From Phoenix dactylifera (Eukaryota; Streptophyta; Magnoliopsida; Arecales; Arecaceae), in the NCBI RefSeq assembly GCF_009389715.1, contig NC_052409.1:3895775-3959774 (forward strand): a stretch of 64,000 bases of DNA. The letters run 5' to 3'. Below, one piece after another: positions 36,280 to 48,400 of the stretch. Position 1 is the stretch's first letter. Every line of letters begins with the position of its first letter. Made by a program: the position numbers and the translations under genes. The notes under the pieces are model-generated. The model saw only the letters and a list, made by a program, of their open reading frames with translations, had not been told where the DNA came from and made no database searches.

Positions 36280-37929
36280 TATATGGAGAACACATTTTCT
36301 TGATGCCATGCCGTAACAATTGTTTCCTTTTTCATATATTCACTGCATGCAATAATATTTTCTGACATGCCGATTTGATCAGTAAATGATTTTTTTGCTT
36401 ACTTTGATAAGGAAATGATCCTTACAAGACTAAGGAAGAGGCATGCTGTATCTGGATATGTGTATAGATCAATAGGATATCTAATTAATGTATGGATATG
36501 TAGGTTATTGCCTAATAATATGAGGAAGAGTTATCCCTGACATATCACTCAGACTTGTCCCAAATAGTCCAACAGCTTAATAATTGAAGAAAAGAACATT
36601 GCTCCTATCTTATCTTTGTAGTGTAGCTTATACTTTCATGTCAAACAAAATTAGTTCGACCCGCAGGAGAAGGAGAGCCCAACACTGGCATTATATTTAT
36701 GCACCAATTATCATGCTTATCACCTAAGAAAATTCATCAACCAAGTAGATTATTGAACTTTTTTATTTATGTGTAATCTTAATTGAAATAAGAAGATTTC
36801 CTAATGATCTATATATCAGATCATCTCATTTTGAGCTCAATTGCACACAAGAAAATCCTTTTAGGCCCTCTCACTTTTTGACTAGCATAAAATATTTAAA
36901 AGGAACAAAATTAAAGGCATATATCAACCATTTTTCTTATTCATTTCTTTGTGTTGTCTTGCATCTTTCATTCGTTATGTATTATAATCAAATCCTTTGC
37001 ATTTATTGAGAATATTAAATGTAGCAAATGATCTTCTACTCTTGCATCCCACTACTCCATCTCAAAAAATCATCAAGAAGTTCCATAAATGTACGTACCT
37101 TCTTTTTTTTCCTTTTATCTCCTTTCTTTTTTTCTTTTCGCGAGAATATATTCTGATTTCGGCAGTCCTCCCATATTAACATCTCAAAATCTCGAGGATG
37201 GCATCACTTTCATGACTAAAATCCTGGTCTTTTAACAAGCAGTGAGGTGGGATCACTGAGACCACATTGAAGCTACTTTTTTCTTTGAACTTTCTTCAAT
37301 TAGCTCCATCCATTCCTTTTGGAACCTGTGGGGGATCTTTTGCAGCAGCTCGACACTTGGCTTGCACTGTAAAGGCCAAGGAGTGAATTAGTGAAACATC
37401 CCCTACTTATTTATTTGCAAGCCAACCACCAAGCAGCAGCAACAGAGGAGACCACACTGTGTTCATCATGGTGGATCCAAATCTACGATTCTAATGAAAT
37501 TCACTAGACTTTTGTGCCCACTAAATGAAACCAAGGGAAAGAGTGACAAATGAGTGGAAAGTAGTATACATTTGCATGGGAAACCGAGAGAAGAAATCGA
37601 GAAAAGATAAAACGCGCTCGTCAGCGTGGGGGCGGAGAGCTGCTACTGTCGTTCTCTGACGCGTGGGGTCTGTGGGCACACTACTGTGCTCGGGGAGTTT
37701 TTCCAGCTTCAGCGCCCAACTACTCCCCGGACCTTCGAAACAGCGTTTGCTTGTAAAATAAGCACGAAAACATACTTAATTTTTTCGTTTACTTTTATCA
37801 AACACTAATTTATAGCCAATGGAAGGGTGGTCTTTTTTAAAAAAATTATATGGTGGAGAAGAATGCCAACATTAATTGGCTACCGTGATCAGCAGGATTC
37901 AAGAAGACCCCTGCGGTGGTAAAAAGGGA

Positions 37930-38143
37930 CACATTTGCTTCAAAATATTTAGGCGATGGCGAAACAAGCATGTGTTCATATAGACCAATGAGGCTGCGGA
38001 CTGCATGGCTTCTTATGTGATCTGTCATTATAAAGAAATTTTGTGGGCTAAAGAGGAGGAGTTATTTACGGCACTTCATGATTTATTATTTTCTTTTTTT
38101 ATTGGCTGTTATGAAATATCTATTTTAGCAAAAATAAAAAAAA
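37930..38143 (+). mobile_element. LINE 3' tail, degenerate
   Basis: Plus-strand remnant. One frame reads NEAADCMASYVICHY, then WAKEEELFTALHDLLFS, the terminal RNase H motif and C-terminal tail of an L1-like LINE. It ends ATTTTAGCAAAAATAAAAAAA, like the 3' end at 59260-59298 but with a decayed poly(A). The 5' boundary is not clear. Confidence 0.65.
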
Positions 38144-39264
38144 TGCCAATGTTAATTGTTTGATTGCCAATATTATGGAGTCTAACTTTGGATATTTTGT
38201 CTATGAATTTTCTTCTAGTTGTTATTAATGAAAGTAGACTCTTCACTAATCCAAAAATATTAAAATAAAATGATGTAGTTAACCTGTCTGTCATCTTATA
38301 TTTAACACGTACTTCATGGATGTTAATCAACCCATCAGGAATTAAAAATCTTGTTCTTGCCGGAGGTACTGCCATTATTAACGTTCAATTATTGGTTTTA
38401 ACAAATTATCCATGACCATAGTCCGGAGATGCAAGAACCTCATTGGCATTGCCATTAAGTGAATCGATATGATAACCTAAAAACACTTCAGACGTTAGTT
38501 AAGGATACAATTAATGATCAAACACTTGGGTCTCTTTAAAATAAAATAAATAAAAAACATGTCTCCATCTCTTCCAAACTTAATTGCTTGTGCTCGCCTG
38601 GTCTTTCTATAGTCTTTTTCCATTTTAGCGTGGGAACATAATGAGCTCACTGCCGCCACTACAATGACAGAAAGATAACGTTGGCCATCAAGGACAAGCC
38701 ATCATAGTCGAAGTGGAGCCACAGATCATATTATCTCTTTAAGGAGCACCAAAGTTTCCAAAAGGTCCCACTAAAGTCCTAATCCATGGAAGCATTTATA
38801 TGGGAGCACGATGATACTCCGCCACGCCAATGGATGGCAGTCAAATCAATCAAATTAAGCAGGTTGGTAGCACCCGGGAGAGGGACTAAAATATCACATT
38901 CTATCAATTTTTAAAGTTACAAGACAGTAATTGATCCAACAAGATACGGATCAGATCAGATAGATACACAATGGATCAAAAAAAATTTGATCCAAACTTT
39001 ATCTATTTATTTAATAAATTAAAATTTTAAATTTAACTTTTTTGCCAATTAGATAAATTAATTTGATCTATAATAAATTAAAATAAATTAAACGATTAAG
39101 TATTACCACCCTTATCGAATTAATAGATTCGAGTAACTAGTAAGAAAAAAAAAGATAAAAATTTGGCCAATTGAATTCATTATTGGTTCGTGGAAAATAT
39201 TTTTTCTTTTAGAAATATGATTCCTGAGAAGCAGATTCCTGGAAAAAGGATGCCTGACAAAGTA

Positions 39265-39643
39265 CTCTTAGCATGTTTGGTTGACAATGAAAAAGTGACA
39301 GATTTTCAGAGTGCTTATGTTTGGTTGACCATCCATTTTTTTAAAAAAGTTGTATGTAATTCATATTATACCCTTAATAAAAATTAGGTCTTTAATGTCT
39401 CTTTAATGCTGAACGGTTTTTTTGAGAAAAAATAAAAATGGAGTGATTCTCGGCTCATGAAAAAGTAACTTTTCTATATTTTTCATGGAAAAAACTTTCT
39501 CATGAAATGTGAGAATCATATTCCCATTGGAATATAACTTTTCCGTTTTTCTCTTTGAAAACTCCAACTAAATAAGAGGCATCTCATTACTTTTCCGTTG
39601 ACCACATTTTCCTCTCTTCTTTTTCCGCGAACCAAACGAGCCC
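39265..39643 (-). mobile_element. MITE copy 2 (same family, inverted)
   Basis: The right end CGCGAACCAAACGAGCCC is the canonical terminus; the left end (from about 39265, with GCATGTTTGGTTGAC) is decayed. Its reverse complement carries the same TTATTTAGTTGGAGTTTTCA block as copy 1. About 379 bp, non-coding. Confidence 0.75.
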
Positions 39644-40048
39644 TATAAAAATTCTATAGAAAGCTGTTCTTAGGGTAAGGTGGAACCTATTGATAGATTC
39701 TCACTTTACCTAACATCTAGAAACTATGGAACATGGTCAATGTTGGGCTAGTCTTCATACAAATCGCATTCAAACAAATTGTAGAGTTTCAAAAGGTTCG
39801 CAGGAAAATAAGATAAATCGAGGGCTTGCATGAAAAAATATGAAGCTTAACGTGTCGTGTGGTGGTGGGATCTCGCGATATGTGCGGCAACAATTAAGAC
39901 CAAATGGCGCTGCCGTGACACGAATGACACCCGAGACCTAAAATTCCAACAGCAATCAGTAAATACAGGCAGCTTCATTAAAGAAAATCTATGGAATGAA
40001 GAAAGTTTGCATTGGATTGATGGAGGACAGCTGCAGGATAAAAGAAGT

Positions 40049-40493
40049 CATGAGTGTTTCTTCTTTCTTCTACTTTTTTTTCTTCCTCGGAAAAAATTGT
40101 CTCTTCTTTACTTTAATCCATCAAAGTTGCAATATTTTGACTTGATCGTAGAGGTTCATATGATTGACTGGCCAAATTCTTCACCTCAGACACAGACAAG
40201 GTAGACATATAAGCTTAAGATTTTATGGATTCAAGACACGTCAGAAAGTAAAGGCAAAGAAGCCATGGGTAGTTCATGCACATGAATGTTTCTTCTTTCT
40301 TCTCTATTTTTTTTCCTTCCTTGGAAAAAATTGTCTCTTCTTTACTTTAATCCAACAAAGTTGCAAAATTTTGACCTGATCATAGAGGTTCATATGATTG
40401 ACTGGCCAAATTCTTCACCTTAGACACCGACAAGGTAGACATATAAGCTTAAGATTTTATGGATTCAAGAAACGTCAGAAAGTAAAGGCAAAG
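40049..40493. repeat. Direct duplication, two units of about 211 bp separated by 21 bp
   Basis: Units 40049-40259 and 40281-40493 run from CATGAGTGTTTCTTC / CATGAATGTTTCTTC to AAAGTAAAGGCAAAG and share most bases, including GTTCATATGATTGACTGGCC. Non-coding. Confidence 0.92.
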
Positions 40494-42628
40494 TGGTCAA
40501 ACACTTGGACTTTGATTTGCATGAACCCCCTTTGGTTTGGTCCTGGTCTCATTCTTCCTTATCCTAAGGATTACAAGCCAAGTCTGATATCGGCCAAGAC
40601 GGCAGCTTTTTGCGGCACACCTGATTGAGAACTTGCACCCCATCACTTGTTTTCACAAAGAGGTTAGACAATGGCATGGATCAAACACCACAGCCAACTT
40701 GTTCCACCTAAGAAGCATCAAATTTTATCCAAGAATAATGATGAGGGAAGCAAGATATGATCTCCAAAAGAAACACTGCAATAACGTCCGCATAATGCAA
40801 AGTAATGGGCTGGAATATGTAGTTTAAGCTGGTATATGGAGGAATTAATGCAAACCTAGATTCTCTCTTAAAGTTCTAGAAGGGAACAAAAAGATGGCAG
40901 GAGAGAGGTGAAGAATTAACGTTTAATTTAGGACAGGATCAAATGAACATTTAAAGCTTGGGAAAAATGGTGCCTCTCATTGATTGAAAATTGAATTTCT
41001 TCATTGCCTAACTATACTTGGGCCAATGGACATCTCTCCCTGAAAAATTTAGGCATTGACAAAGAGCTGTAAGCAAGGGCCACAAACTTGGACCTGACCT
41101 GAAGTGGTCAAACCCATAGACCTGTGGACTGGGTTGGTCTGAAAGTGAATCCATCAAAAAATTCAGATCTAAATTTTGGTCTAGCAATACTAACATTTAT
41201 AGGGGGTAATATGTAGTTGTACTTCTACTAAATTTGATCTAGTACCTGCAAGCTGATTGCCGGGACGACTACAACTTTAGCAGAACCATCTTTCCACTGA
41301 TGGTCAGAGGGCCTCCATCCTAATTCCTATGCAGTAAATTTCGCCTTTGAGCCTGTGTTTTCTTCTGAATAGATCCTTAATGAAAGCTTTCTGCTTTGTA
41401 TTCTGAGATTACTCGGTTGTGTAATTAGGGAAGTAGGAGAGTGCAGCAATTATCCAAAGAGAGATTCAATGGAAATTCTTGAGTTCAAATTGTACTAGAT
41501 TAAACTAGTCCCTGCAAGCCAAATGCCGGGACTTGTTCAAAATCGAGAGAAGCTTGACTATGTATATACACCTGAGACATATCCGTAATACTCAAAATTT
41601 CTCGGCAGTTTATGAAATCTTGCTTCTGCTAAATATGAACTAGTTCGAATTTGCATGACCCCCCACGAAGTGTTAAAATTATTGAATCTTGAAAGATTTG
41701 GCAATCGAGTTACACATGAAGGCTTTTGCTTCATAACATTACACTTCAACCTTCTCCGTTTAGAATGCAAATTTGACTTGGCCCCATTTTGTGTTTGCTT
41801 GCTACAAGTGGCTTGAGAAGATCTTTTTTTTAATAATTTCTTTCTCTCTTTTTTAAAAAAAAATCAGTATAGCCTCTGCTGACAAACTGATTAGCATTTA
41901 TCTGGTTAAGGATCTATATTTTTTGGGATATAATTAGAATTCAGTTTTCAATTAAATATGTAGTGAAATGTGTTTTTTATGTTTTGTATGATCTGGCGAT
42001 GCTGGAAGCTATAGGTTATAGAACAGCAAAGACCAACTGACAATCTGCATCATGCTTCATTTTTGACAAGATGCAAATATTCTTGCAGTTGGGGCAGCAA
42101 AACATCGAGAGAAAACGAGAAAGTAACTGGAATTGATGTGCCTATGGCAGTTTGCTGCTACAAGGTTCATCTGAAACCAGATTGCGAAGTCGTATACAGC
42201 GTAAATAAAATGGTGGATCCTCAGTTGCGCAAATGCAGCTTTCAGTGGTTAGCACAGGAGGTCACTATTAGTGATAGTGCAGCACTGTTTACAAACATGA
42301 ATTAGTGGTCCATGAAAACAATTGCAGTCATGGCTTTTTAAGAAGTATCATATGGATTATTCATGGGTCTAAATCGAAATATACAACCTTTGAAGGTTAA
42401 ATGTATTGTAGTTGATCGAACTGAACTGAGCTGAGCTGACTGAAAAACAGATCTGGTGCCCAACGTCATTCTAATTGTTTTCCTCAACAAAAGTACTTAT
42501 GGTAGCACCAATGGCCTGGCGTGCATGCTACCGACATGGCCACTTCATTCTAGCAGTTCCTCTCACCAACTGGACTCACGCATTCAAGCCTCCCATGCAT
42601 TTGGCTCTCTCTCCGGAAATTTCGTCAG

Positions 42629-42773
42629 CACTATCCATGTTCGTCAGTACTTATTAGAGATGATCCCTATAGCTCACACTATCCATGTTCGTCAGCATGC
42701 CACTTTCATTTCCTGAAATTTGTTGCAGCATGCCATAGTATCATCTCTAATAGCCAACTTCATCCCTATATAA
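42629..42773 (+). promoter_or_regulatory. Promoter of the cysteine-rich peptide gene: direct repeat, inverted repeat and TATA box
   Basis: CACTATCCATGTTCGTCAG occurs at 42629-42647 and again, identically, at 42677-42695. TATTAGAGATGAT (42652-42664) is perfectly inverted as ATCATCTCTAATA (42740-42752). A good TATA box, TATATAA, lies at 42767-42773, 85 bp before the start codon. Repeat pairs this close to the TATA could be transcription-factor sites; that is inference. Confidence 0.6.
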
Positions 42774-42857
42774 TCTGACAGCCAACGATCCAATATTGGC
42801 GTCAGTCACAGCAAAAAGAAAGAAAACCAGAAGAAAGAAGCAAGCAGAAGACAAGCC

Positions 42858-43208
42858 ATGAAGAGCTCTTGCTTAATGATCATGGTTCTTCTTGCCATTG
42901 CCGTCGTCGATGCTTCCCCAGAGACGACGGTGCATGAGGCCTCAAGCAGGGAACCTGTGCCGGTCAGTCTGAGCAACAGGTTAAGTGGGCTGTTCGCAAG
43001 GCGCGGTGGCTTGTGGACTTCAGCCGGCAGAAAGGTGGCGGGAGGTGAGAATAGTGTGCCTTCGGATGAGATGAGGACTGGGGAGATAACCCAAGAAAGT
43101 AATCAGATTTTGAACGCCTGCATGACCAAGGAAGCATGCCAGAAGAAGGCGGCAGTTTGCTCCAAGAAATGCAGCAGCTGCAAGAAAGCACGAGAAATGC
43201 ACTGCTAA
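42858..43208 (+). CDS. Secreted cysteine-rich peptide precursor, unassigned family
   Basis: Single-exon gene for a 116-residue precursor. The N-terminus has a classic signal peptide: a short basic start, the hydrophobic run LMIMVLLAIAVV, and a likely cut after VVDA (about residue 19). A Ser/Arg/Gly-rich middle with RLSGLFARRG (41-50) follows, which could hold a processing site. The C-terminal 29 residues contain six cysteines, C88, C94, C101, C105, C108 and C116 (spacing 5, 6, 3, 2, 7), among many lysines, enough for three disulfides. This layout fits apoplastic signalling or antimicrobial cysteine-rich peptides, but the spacing matches no family I can name (not a defensin, GASA, RALF or lipid-transfer pattern). 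A TATA box 85 bp upstream and an AATAAA signal at 43319-43324 (111 bp after the stop) support a real transcription unit. Confidence 0.75.
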   Translation: MKSSCLMIMVLLAIAVVDASPETTVHEASSREPVPVSLSNRLSGLFARRGGLWTSAGRKVAGGENSVPSDEMRTGEITQESNQILNACMTKEACQKKAAVCSKKCSSCKKAREMHC

Positions 43209-43318
43209 ACGAAGAAGTTTGGAGTTGTAGTCTTTAGCTTATTGTCACTTTCTAGTTCTTATGTGACTTGCTCTTGTTTTCTTCCAGATTTCCTGGACTT
43301 TCTGTAGTTCACTGCAAC

Positions 43319-43324
43319 AATAAA
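43319..43324 (+). terminator. Polyadenylation signal of the peptide gene
   Basis: Perfect AATAAA hexamer 111 bp after the stop codon, in a T-rich context. Confidence 0.55.
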
Positions 43325-45467
43325 GGCAGTTCCTGTTAGGGTTTTTGTTTTGTGGAACTTTATGGTATCTCTGAAAAACGAATACGGTTGGCTTCCTTTT
43401 TTTTTCTGGGTACATAATATGCTTCCTATCCTTTTTTTTTTTTTGGTTTCTTTGAAGAACCTAATAAGTGCTGATCTGAGTTGAGCCATTGGTGGAATTT
43501 GGTTCTCTTTGCTTAATGGTGGTGAATCTCATTTTTACTGTGTTTGTCATTATTTTGATATCTTAATCATTATATATCAGCCATGGTCTTGGAATATTTT
43601 TGGTCTTTTATAACTTTCCCCACCTTTCCCCGGCGGTTATAAACCAAGATAAACATTTTATCTTAGCATCGATCACCCACAAAGATTACCGAGATATCAT
43701 CAAATCTTGAGTAGGATTTATATTGTTCTGCATGTGAGCTTTGTCTTTTCCCCTTTCTTCTGACATGTTACATGCCATCTGTTATGCCTTTTTTTTCTAC
43801 AAAGAGTCGAACGTAGTAACATTTTTTTCCGAACCATTGAAAGGTTTGCAAATTATTCCTGAAATTTTTGGAGTGACTCGATTCAATATTGAACAGTCTA
43901 GATTTATAATTAATTAAATAGCAAATGAGCTGCCATTTTGTTCATTCTTGTTGCCTACTTGTCTTCTCATCCTTTTTTGCTACATAAACCAGTTCATGGC
44001 AAGATAAAAAACATCCTTAAGCTTTTTTTACTTTCGTCAAATTTGATTTTTTCTTTTTTAGCTTTTACCAAATATTTGGTGAACTTTTCCTCGCATCAAA
44101 TTATCCTGAAATTCTTATGGCATCTTTTGCCCACTGCAACAACCTTGACAACAACCCATCCTAGGGCACCTTGTTAAGAAAGAGTTAATCAAATGTATTA
44201 AATGACACCTTATAGCATTTTAGTACACCCTGGCAATGTAATTAAAATAAATAATTGTATCTAAGTAATGACTTTATTTTATATATTGTCGTTTAGCATT
44301 TTGCATAAATATTTTCTGTTTTAGAATTGCTAAAGTATATCTGTAATATCAGTATGTAGATAAATTGTTACCTTCTTTTGATTAAAAATATCCAAAGAAT
44401 TGTTATTTCACTATTATTTGCAGCCAAAAAAGTTATTGAGAAACAAGTTATTGTCATCTTTAGAACATTTAATAGACTAATCGTCCATTAAAATGTCATA
44501 ACAGCCAATGCTGTCACATAGCCATAACAACATTATATATTTAAAATGGATCTGATACACACCGCAAGCCGGTTTTAATCGTAACCAAATCACAAGCGCA
44601 AGCTGATTAACAATGCACCAGGGCAGACCACAGAACTGAAACCTGCTATCGGAATTCAATGCTGCTCTCCAAAATAAGCAGTAAGTATTAGCCTGCTTCC
44701 CCCGACCTAATATCCATCTCCCCTCAGCACTGCCTGGCTCTAACAGAATCCACAGATTGGTGGTTCAAATCTAAGCCATAATCTCCTCTACAGAAGTTTT
44801 CCAATGGGCTGCTGGCTGTATAGGTGAACGTTTATGACATCATAGAGCTCAAAGATGCAGTGTTGGAAGTGCAGGAACTTCATCATATGTCATTTGAGTC
44901 AGAGAGCAGGGACCTTTTCAAAGTTAAGGCATAGATTCAAACAATACAAAAGCCCTAAAATGATATTTCCTTGACATACGTAACTTTTAGGATATGAAAT
45001 GATGTGAATCATCCAGGGGCAAGATGATGAAAATTTAATGATTTGTTTGCCCTCTTCCTTGAAATGCCAGTCAAAATATCAACAACAGAACATTAGCAGT
45101 ATTACTATACAACCAGATAAAACAGATGCTTTAGTGGGAGAGAAGTAATAAAGAATTACATCTGTGAGTATTCTTGCTTTCTTGGGCTTTGGCTTTCATA
45201 TTAACACTTCATAGAATCAGCAATCCAATGTGGAATGTACAACCAAGATCACCGAAACATACAGCAGGATATCTTTTGTGAGAATCTCCTGTTTTGCAGA
45301 AAATCAGGAGTGAACTTGAGATAAATGGTTAGAAATAAATAAATCAAGATGTGTTTTAAGAATTTACCAGCAAACCACCACACAGTAGGTTGTCAATGGA
45401 ACAAAAAAAAAATGGGAATGCTTTCCCTTCGAGATATGAATAATTTAGGTGACAAAGTTTCTTCATA
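43325..45467. other. Intergenic region between two convergent genes
   Basis: AT-rich with poly(T) tracts. The peptide gene (+) and DUF707 gene (-) point toward each other here, so it should hold both 3' ends. No further gene seen. Confidence 0.5.
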
Positions 45468-48400
45468 TCAGCCTTTTATCCTGGCATAGCCTTCAAAAGG
45501 ATCAAACCATTCCTTGTCCTTCCTGGCAGCTTGATCCCAGCGTTCCTTAAATTTTTCCAGCTCAGCAGTGGACTGCCTTCTGATCTGTTGAATGATAGCA
45601 TGAAAAACAGATGACAAATATAAGCATCTTAAATTTGATCATTGTCGTATTGAAATTTAATATTCTTTTCTGCTGGAACCATGTTAAATATACTGTTGTT
45701 CTTACATGGGCTCTTAAATCCAGGGATTTGCTTGGTGCCTGTAATAAGAGAAAGTAAACTGAAATTACTTTATAATATAAGTTGACATTAGTGTAGCACA
45801 TGAAATTGCAAAAGTTGATATTGAGTTATGTTCCGGTATGCCAAAAAAGTAGGGTAGAAAACAAAAATAATACAATTTCAAAGTAATGAAACAAAAAAGG
45901 GGCTGAGGAAGAGTCTCTTATACACTCAATGCCTTTAACTAAAACTATACCAATTTGCAGAACTTACTCATGAAGTGAAGCCTGCTACTGGCTTTAATTA
46001 GTTGTTGGTTTTTGCAAGAAGTAAGAATAATGTATCTTGTAAGATGTAACTTAGGAATCTACAAAATCTCAATAAATGTCCTCTAAAAGTTAAGGGGATA
46101 GTCTATTATATGTGTGTTTTTGCGTACAATGTGCGTGCATTGTTTTCCTTTGCGAATGCTGTGTAGGTAGTCTATTATAAGCGGATACTATTGCCCCCTT
46201 CACTGATTATTGCTACAACTTCTATGATGGCAAACCATGAGAACTTCAATTTGAGCATTTATCATATGTTTACAGAACCTTGCATGTTATTGTCTAGCTA
46301 TCATCATCTACCATTTCCTGCTGTTGAATTGATGAGTACAAGCAGCCCCTTCTTTCCCTACCTCCAAAGGAATATTTACTCACATCATTCATCGGAGTTC
46401 ATTCGAGCATCATTGAACAGTAACATAACTCAAAAGCGAACAGCACAAATAAAACAAGTGTCATTAGCACGATAATATTCAGAAAATATATAGAATTTAC
46501 AATCTTATTATCACATTTTAAAAAAATCTACTCAGGAAAAATTGCTTAAACAATTTTTGAACTCTCACGATTTTAAGTAATATCTTCAGGAAAAATAAAA
46601 CTAACACCTTCCAGATGCAACTTTGATTTTAAATTTGGGAAGAATTATAAACAAACAAGCAAAGAGGGAAAAAACAGTATCTAGTGATGATGAGGTTGAA
46701 CCTTATTAACAGATCCTCCTCCCAAGGAAGGTATTCCCTGGTGAACAATGTATTCGACGTCGATCACTCCAACCTTCTTAGTTCGATCACCCTGAAATTC
46801 CATGCAGTACTTCGTACATGTTTAAAATGCATTTTGTAGCCTTATATATCTACAACATGATAATTCATAAAAAGCAAAGTGGCGCTAGCAAATAATTTTC
46901 CAGAATTGATGTTATAAAGGATGAAGAGTTCTGTTCTTTCACTAAATATTGATTTTGCAGATCGCAAAATAATCTGTTAGATGTAAAATTAGCACCAAAG
47001 GAGCAGTTTGGTATTTGCTTGATCTGATGCTCAGGCAAAAAAAATTTATGTGAATGAACTACTAAGCAAAATAAGTAGTAACAGTCTAACAAAATCGCAT
47101 AAACAAGCATCACATGATAAAATATGAGTACAAGGGAATTAAGTAAAACACATGGATATTCAAACATTGAACCAATAGTATCATTTATTTCATCAAATTA
47201 TGAACTTATAAAATGAACCCTAGTGCAATGAACGGTCAATTATTTTAGAAAATCATATGCTGCTGAAATGAATATAGGTGGATATTCAGACTGTCAAAAT
47301 GAGATAATATCCTTTGCAATAATAGCAGGGTATTGGATCATTTTCTCAGATGACATGCAATTTATCAAATGACAATTAGCTTAATCTGTTTATTTTTATC
47401 ACCTGAGCGCAATATCCAAGCTTCATGTCCAGCCCCCATCCATGAATCAGGTCATTCTGCATAATGTTACAAGATTCCACATTACACAACTTAAGAAGAA
47501 AGACTGATGCCTTAAACTATTGAGGGAAAAATAACATTGCAATATTGAGAATAAAAAGTATAGACATAATAAAACAAATCTCTGATCACTCAGCAGTTTG
47601 AAACATAATTGTACTAGAAACCAACTTAGAGTTCCATGACCGATGTTTCTATAACAACAGGATCATTATTGCTTGCCAGAGGAATAGGTCACCACATCCA
47701 TGAATATGTATGCTAACAATATGAACTCCAGAAAAGCATGTTGTAAGATAAATGCATACACTAGACTGTCTGATTTTATCTTTGTCCTGCATATTTCATT
47801 GTTTCTAGTTTCAGTGACATGCTCGGATGGGGAAAAGGTCCAGTAGACCTTCTGTGTTCTATCATCTGTTTTTTTTTTTTTCAAAAAAAAGATCAGACTA
47901 TGAAATGATTAGTGATTTACATTCAGTATCTTTTTCCCTGACATTTTCAGTATCCAAAGCACCAATAATAAATGAGTGGTATCACCAACAACACAGTTCA
48001 ATGCTGAGTATTTGTAACAATAAAGCTAACCTTCCTATATAATGAATAAGAAAATTAGTTTGCTAAATTGAGCTGATAACAGAATAAAATGTGGAGATGC
48101 AGAGCCCAAATAGCATGCTACCAAGAAGTACGGTAGAAAAGAGCAAGCTTGTAATTTGGCAACACCCAAAATCTTAACTAACTGGCGAACGATAATGCTA
48201 GAAAAAAGACAGTTGTGAACTAACTGGCGAACGATAATGCTAGAAAAGACAGTTGTGAACTAAGATATAAAGGTGGACAACACTGAAGACCTTCTGAAAT
48301 AAATCCCACTTCTCTGAGCATAAAGAACTATTCTAAGTTTCCTTGGAAGATGCCTGTTGACAACTTGGTTCCATGCACAATCCAATGTGAAAACTGGTGA

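Larger units (their letters stand above)
36283..42857. other. Intergenic region between DUF789 and the cysteine-rich peptide gene
   Basis: Apart from the LINE tail, MITE copy 2 and the direct duplication listed separately, this is AT-rich DNA with no convincing coding signal. A block containing CTGCAAGC and TGCCGGGAC is repeated near 41247 and 41513. The last 250 bp is the promoter region of the peptide gene. Confidence 0.4.

Noticed and set aside
34441-40493. Direct repeats considered as a CRISPR-like array
   Set aside because: Only two long copies each and no regular spacers; these are eukaryotic duplications.
46191-46475. 94-codon plus-strand frame in a DUF707 intron
   Set aside because: Antisense intronic sequence with no domain or splice support.
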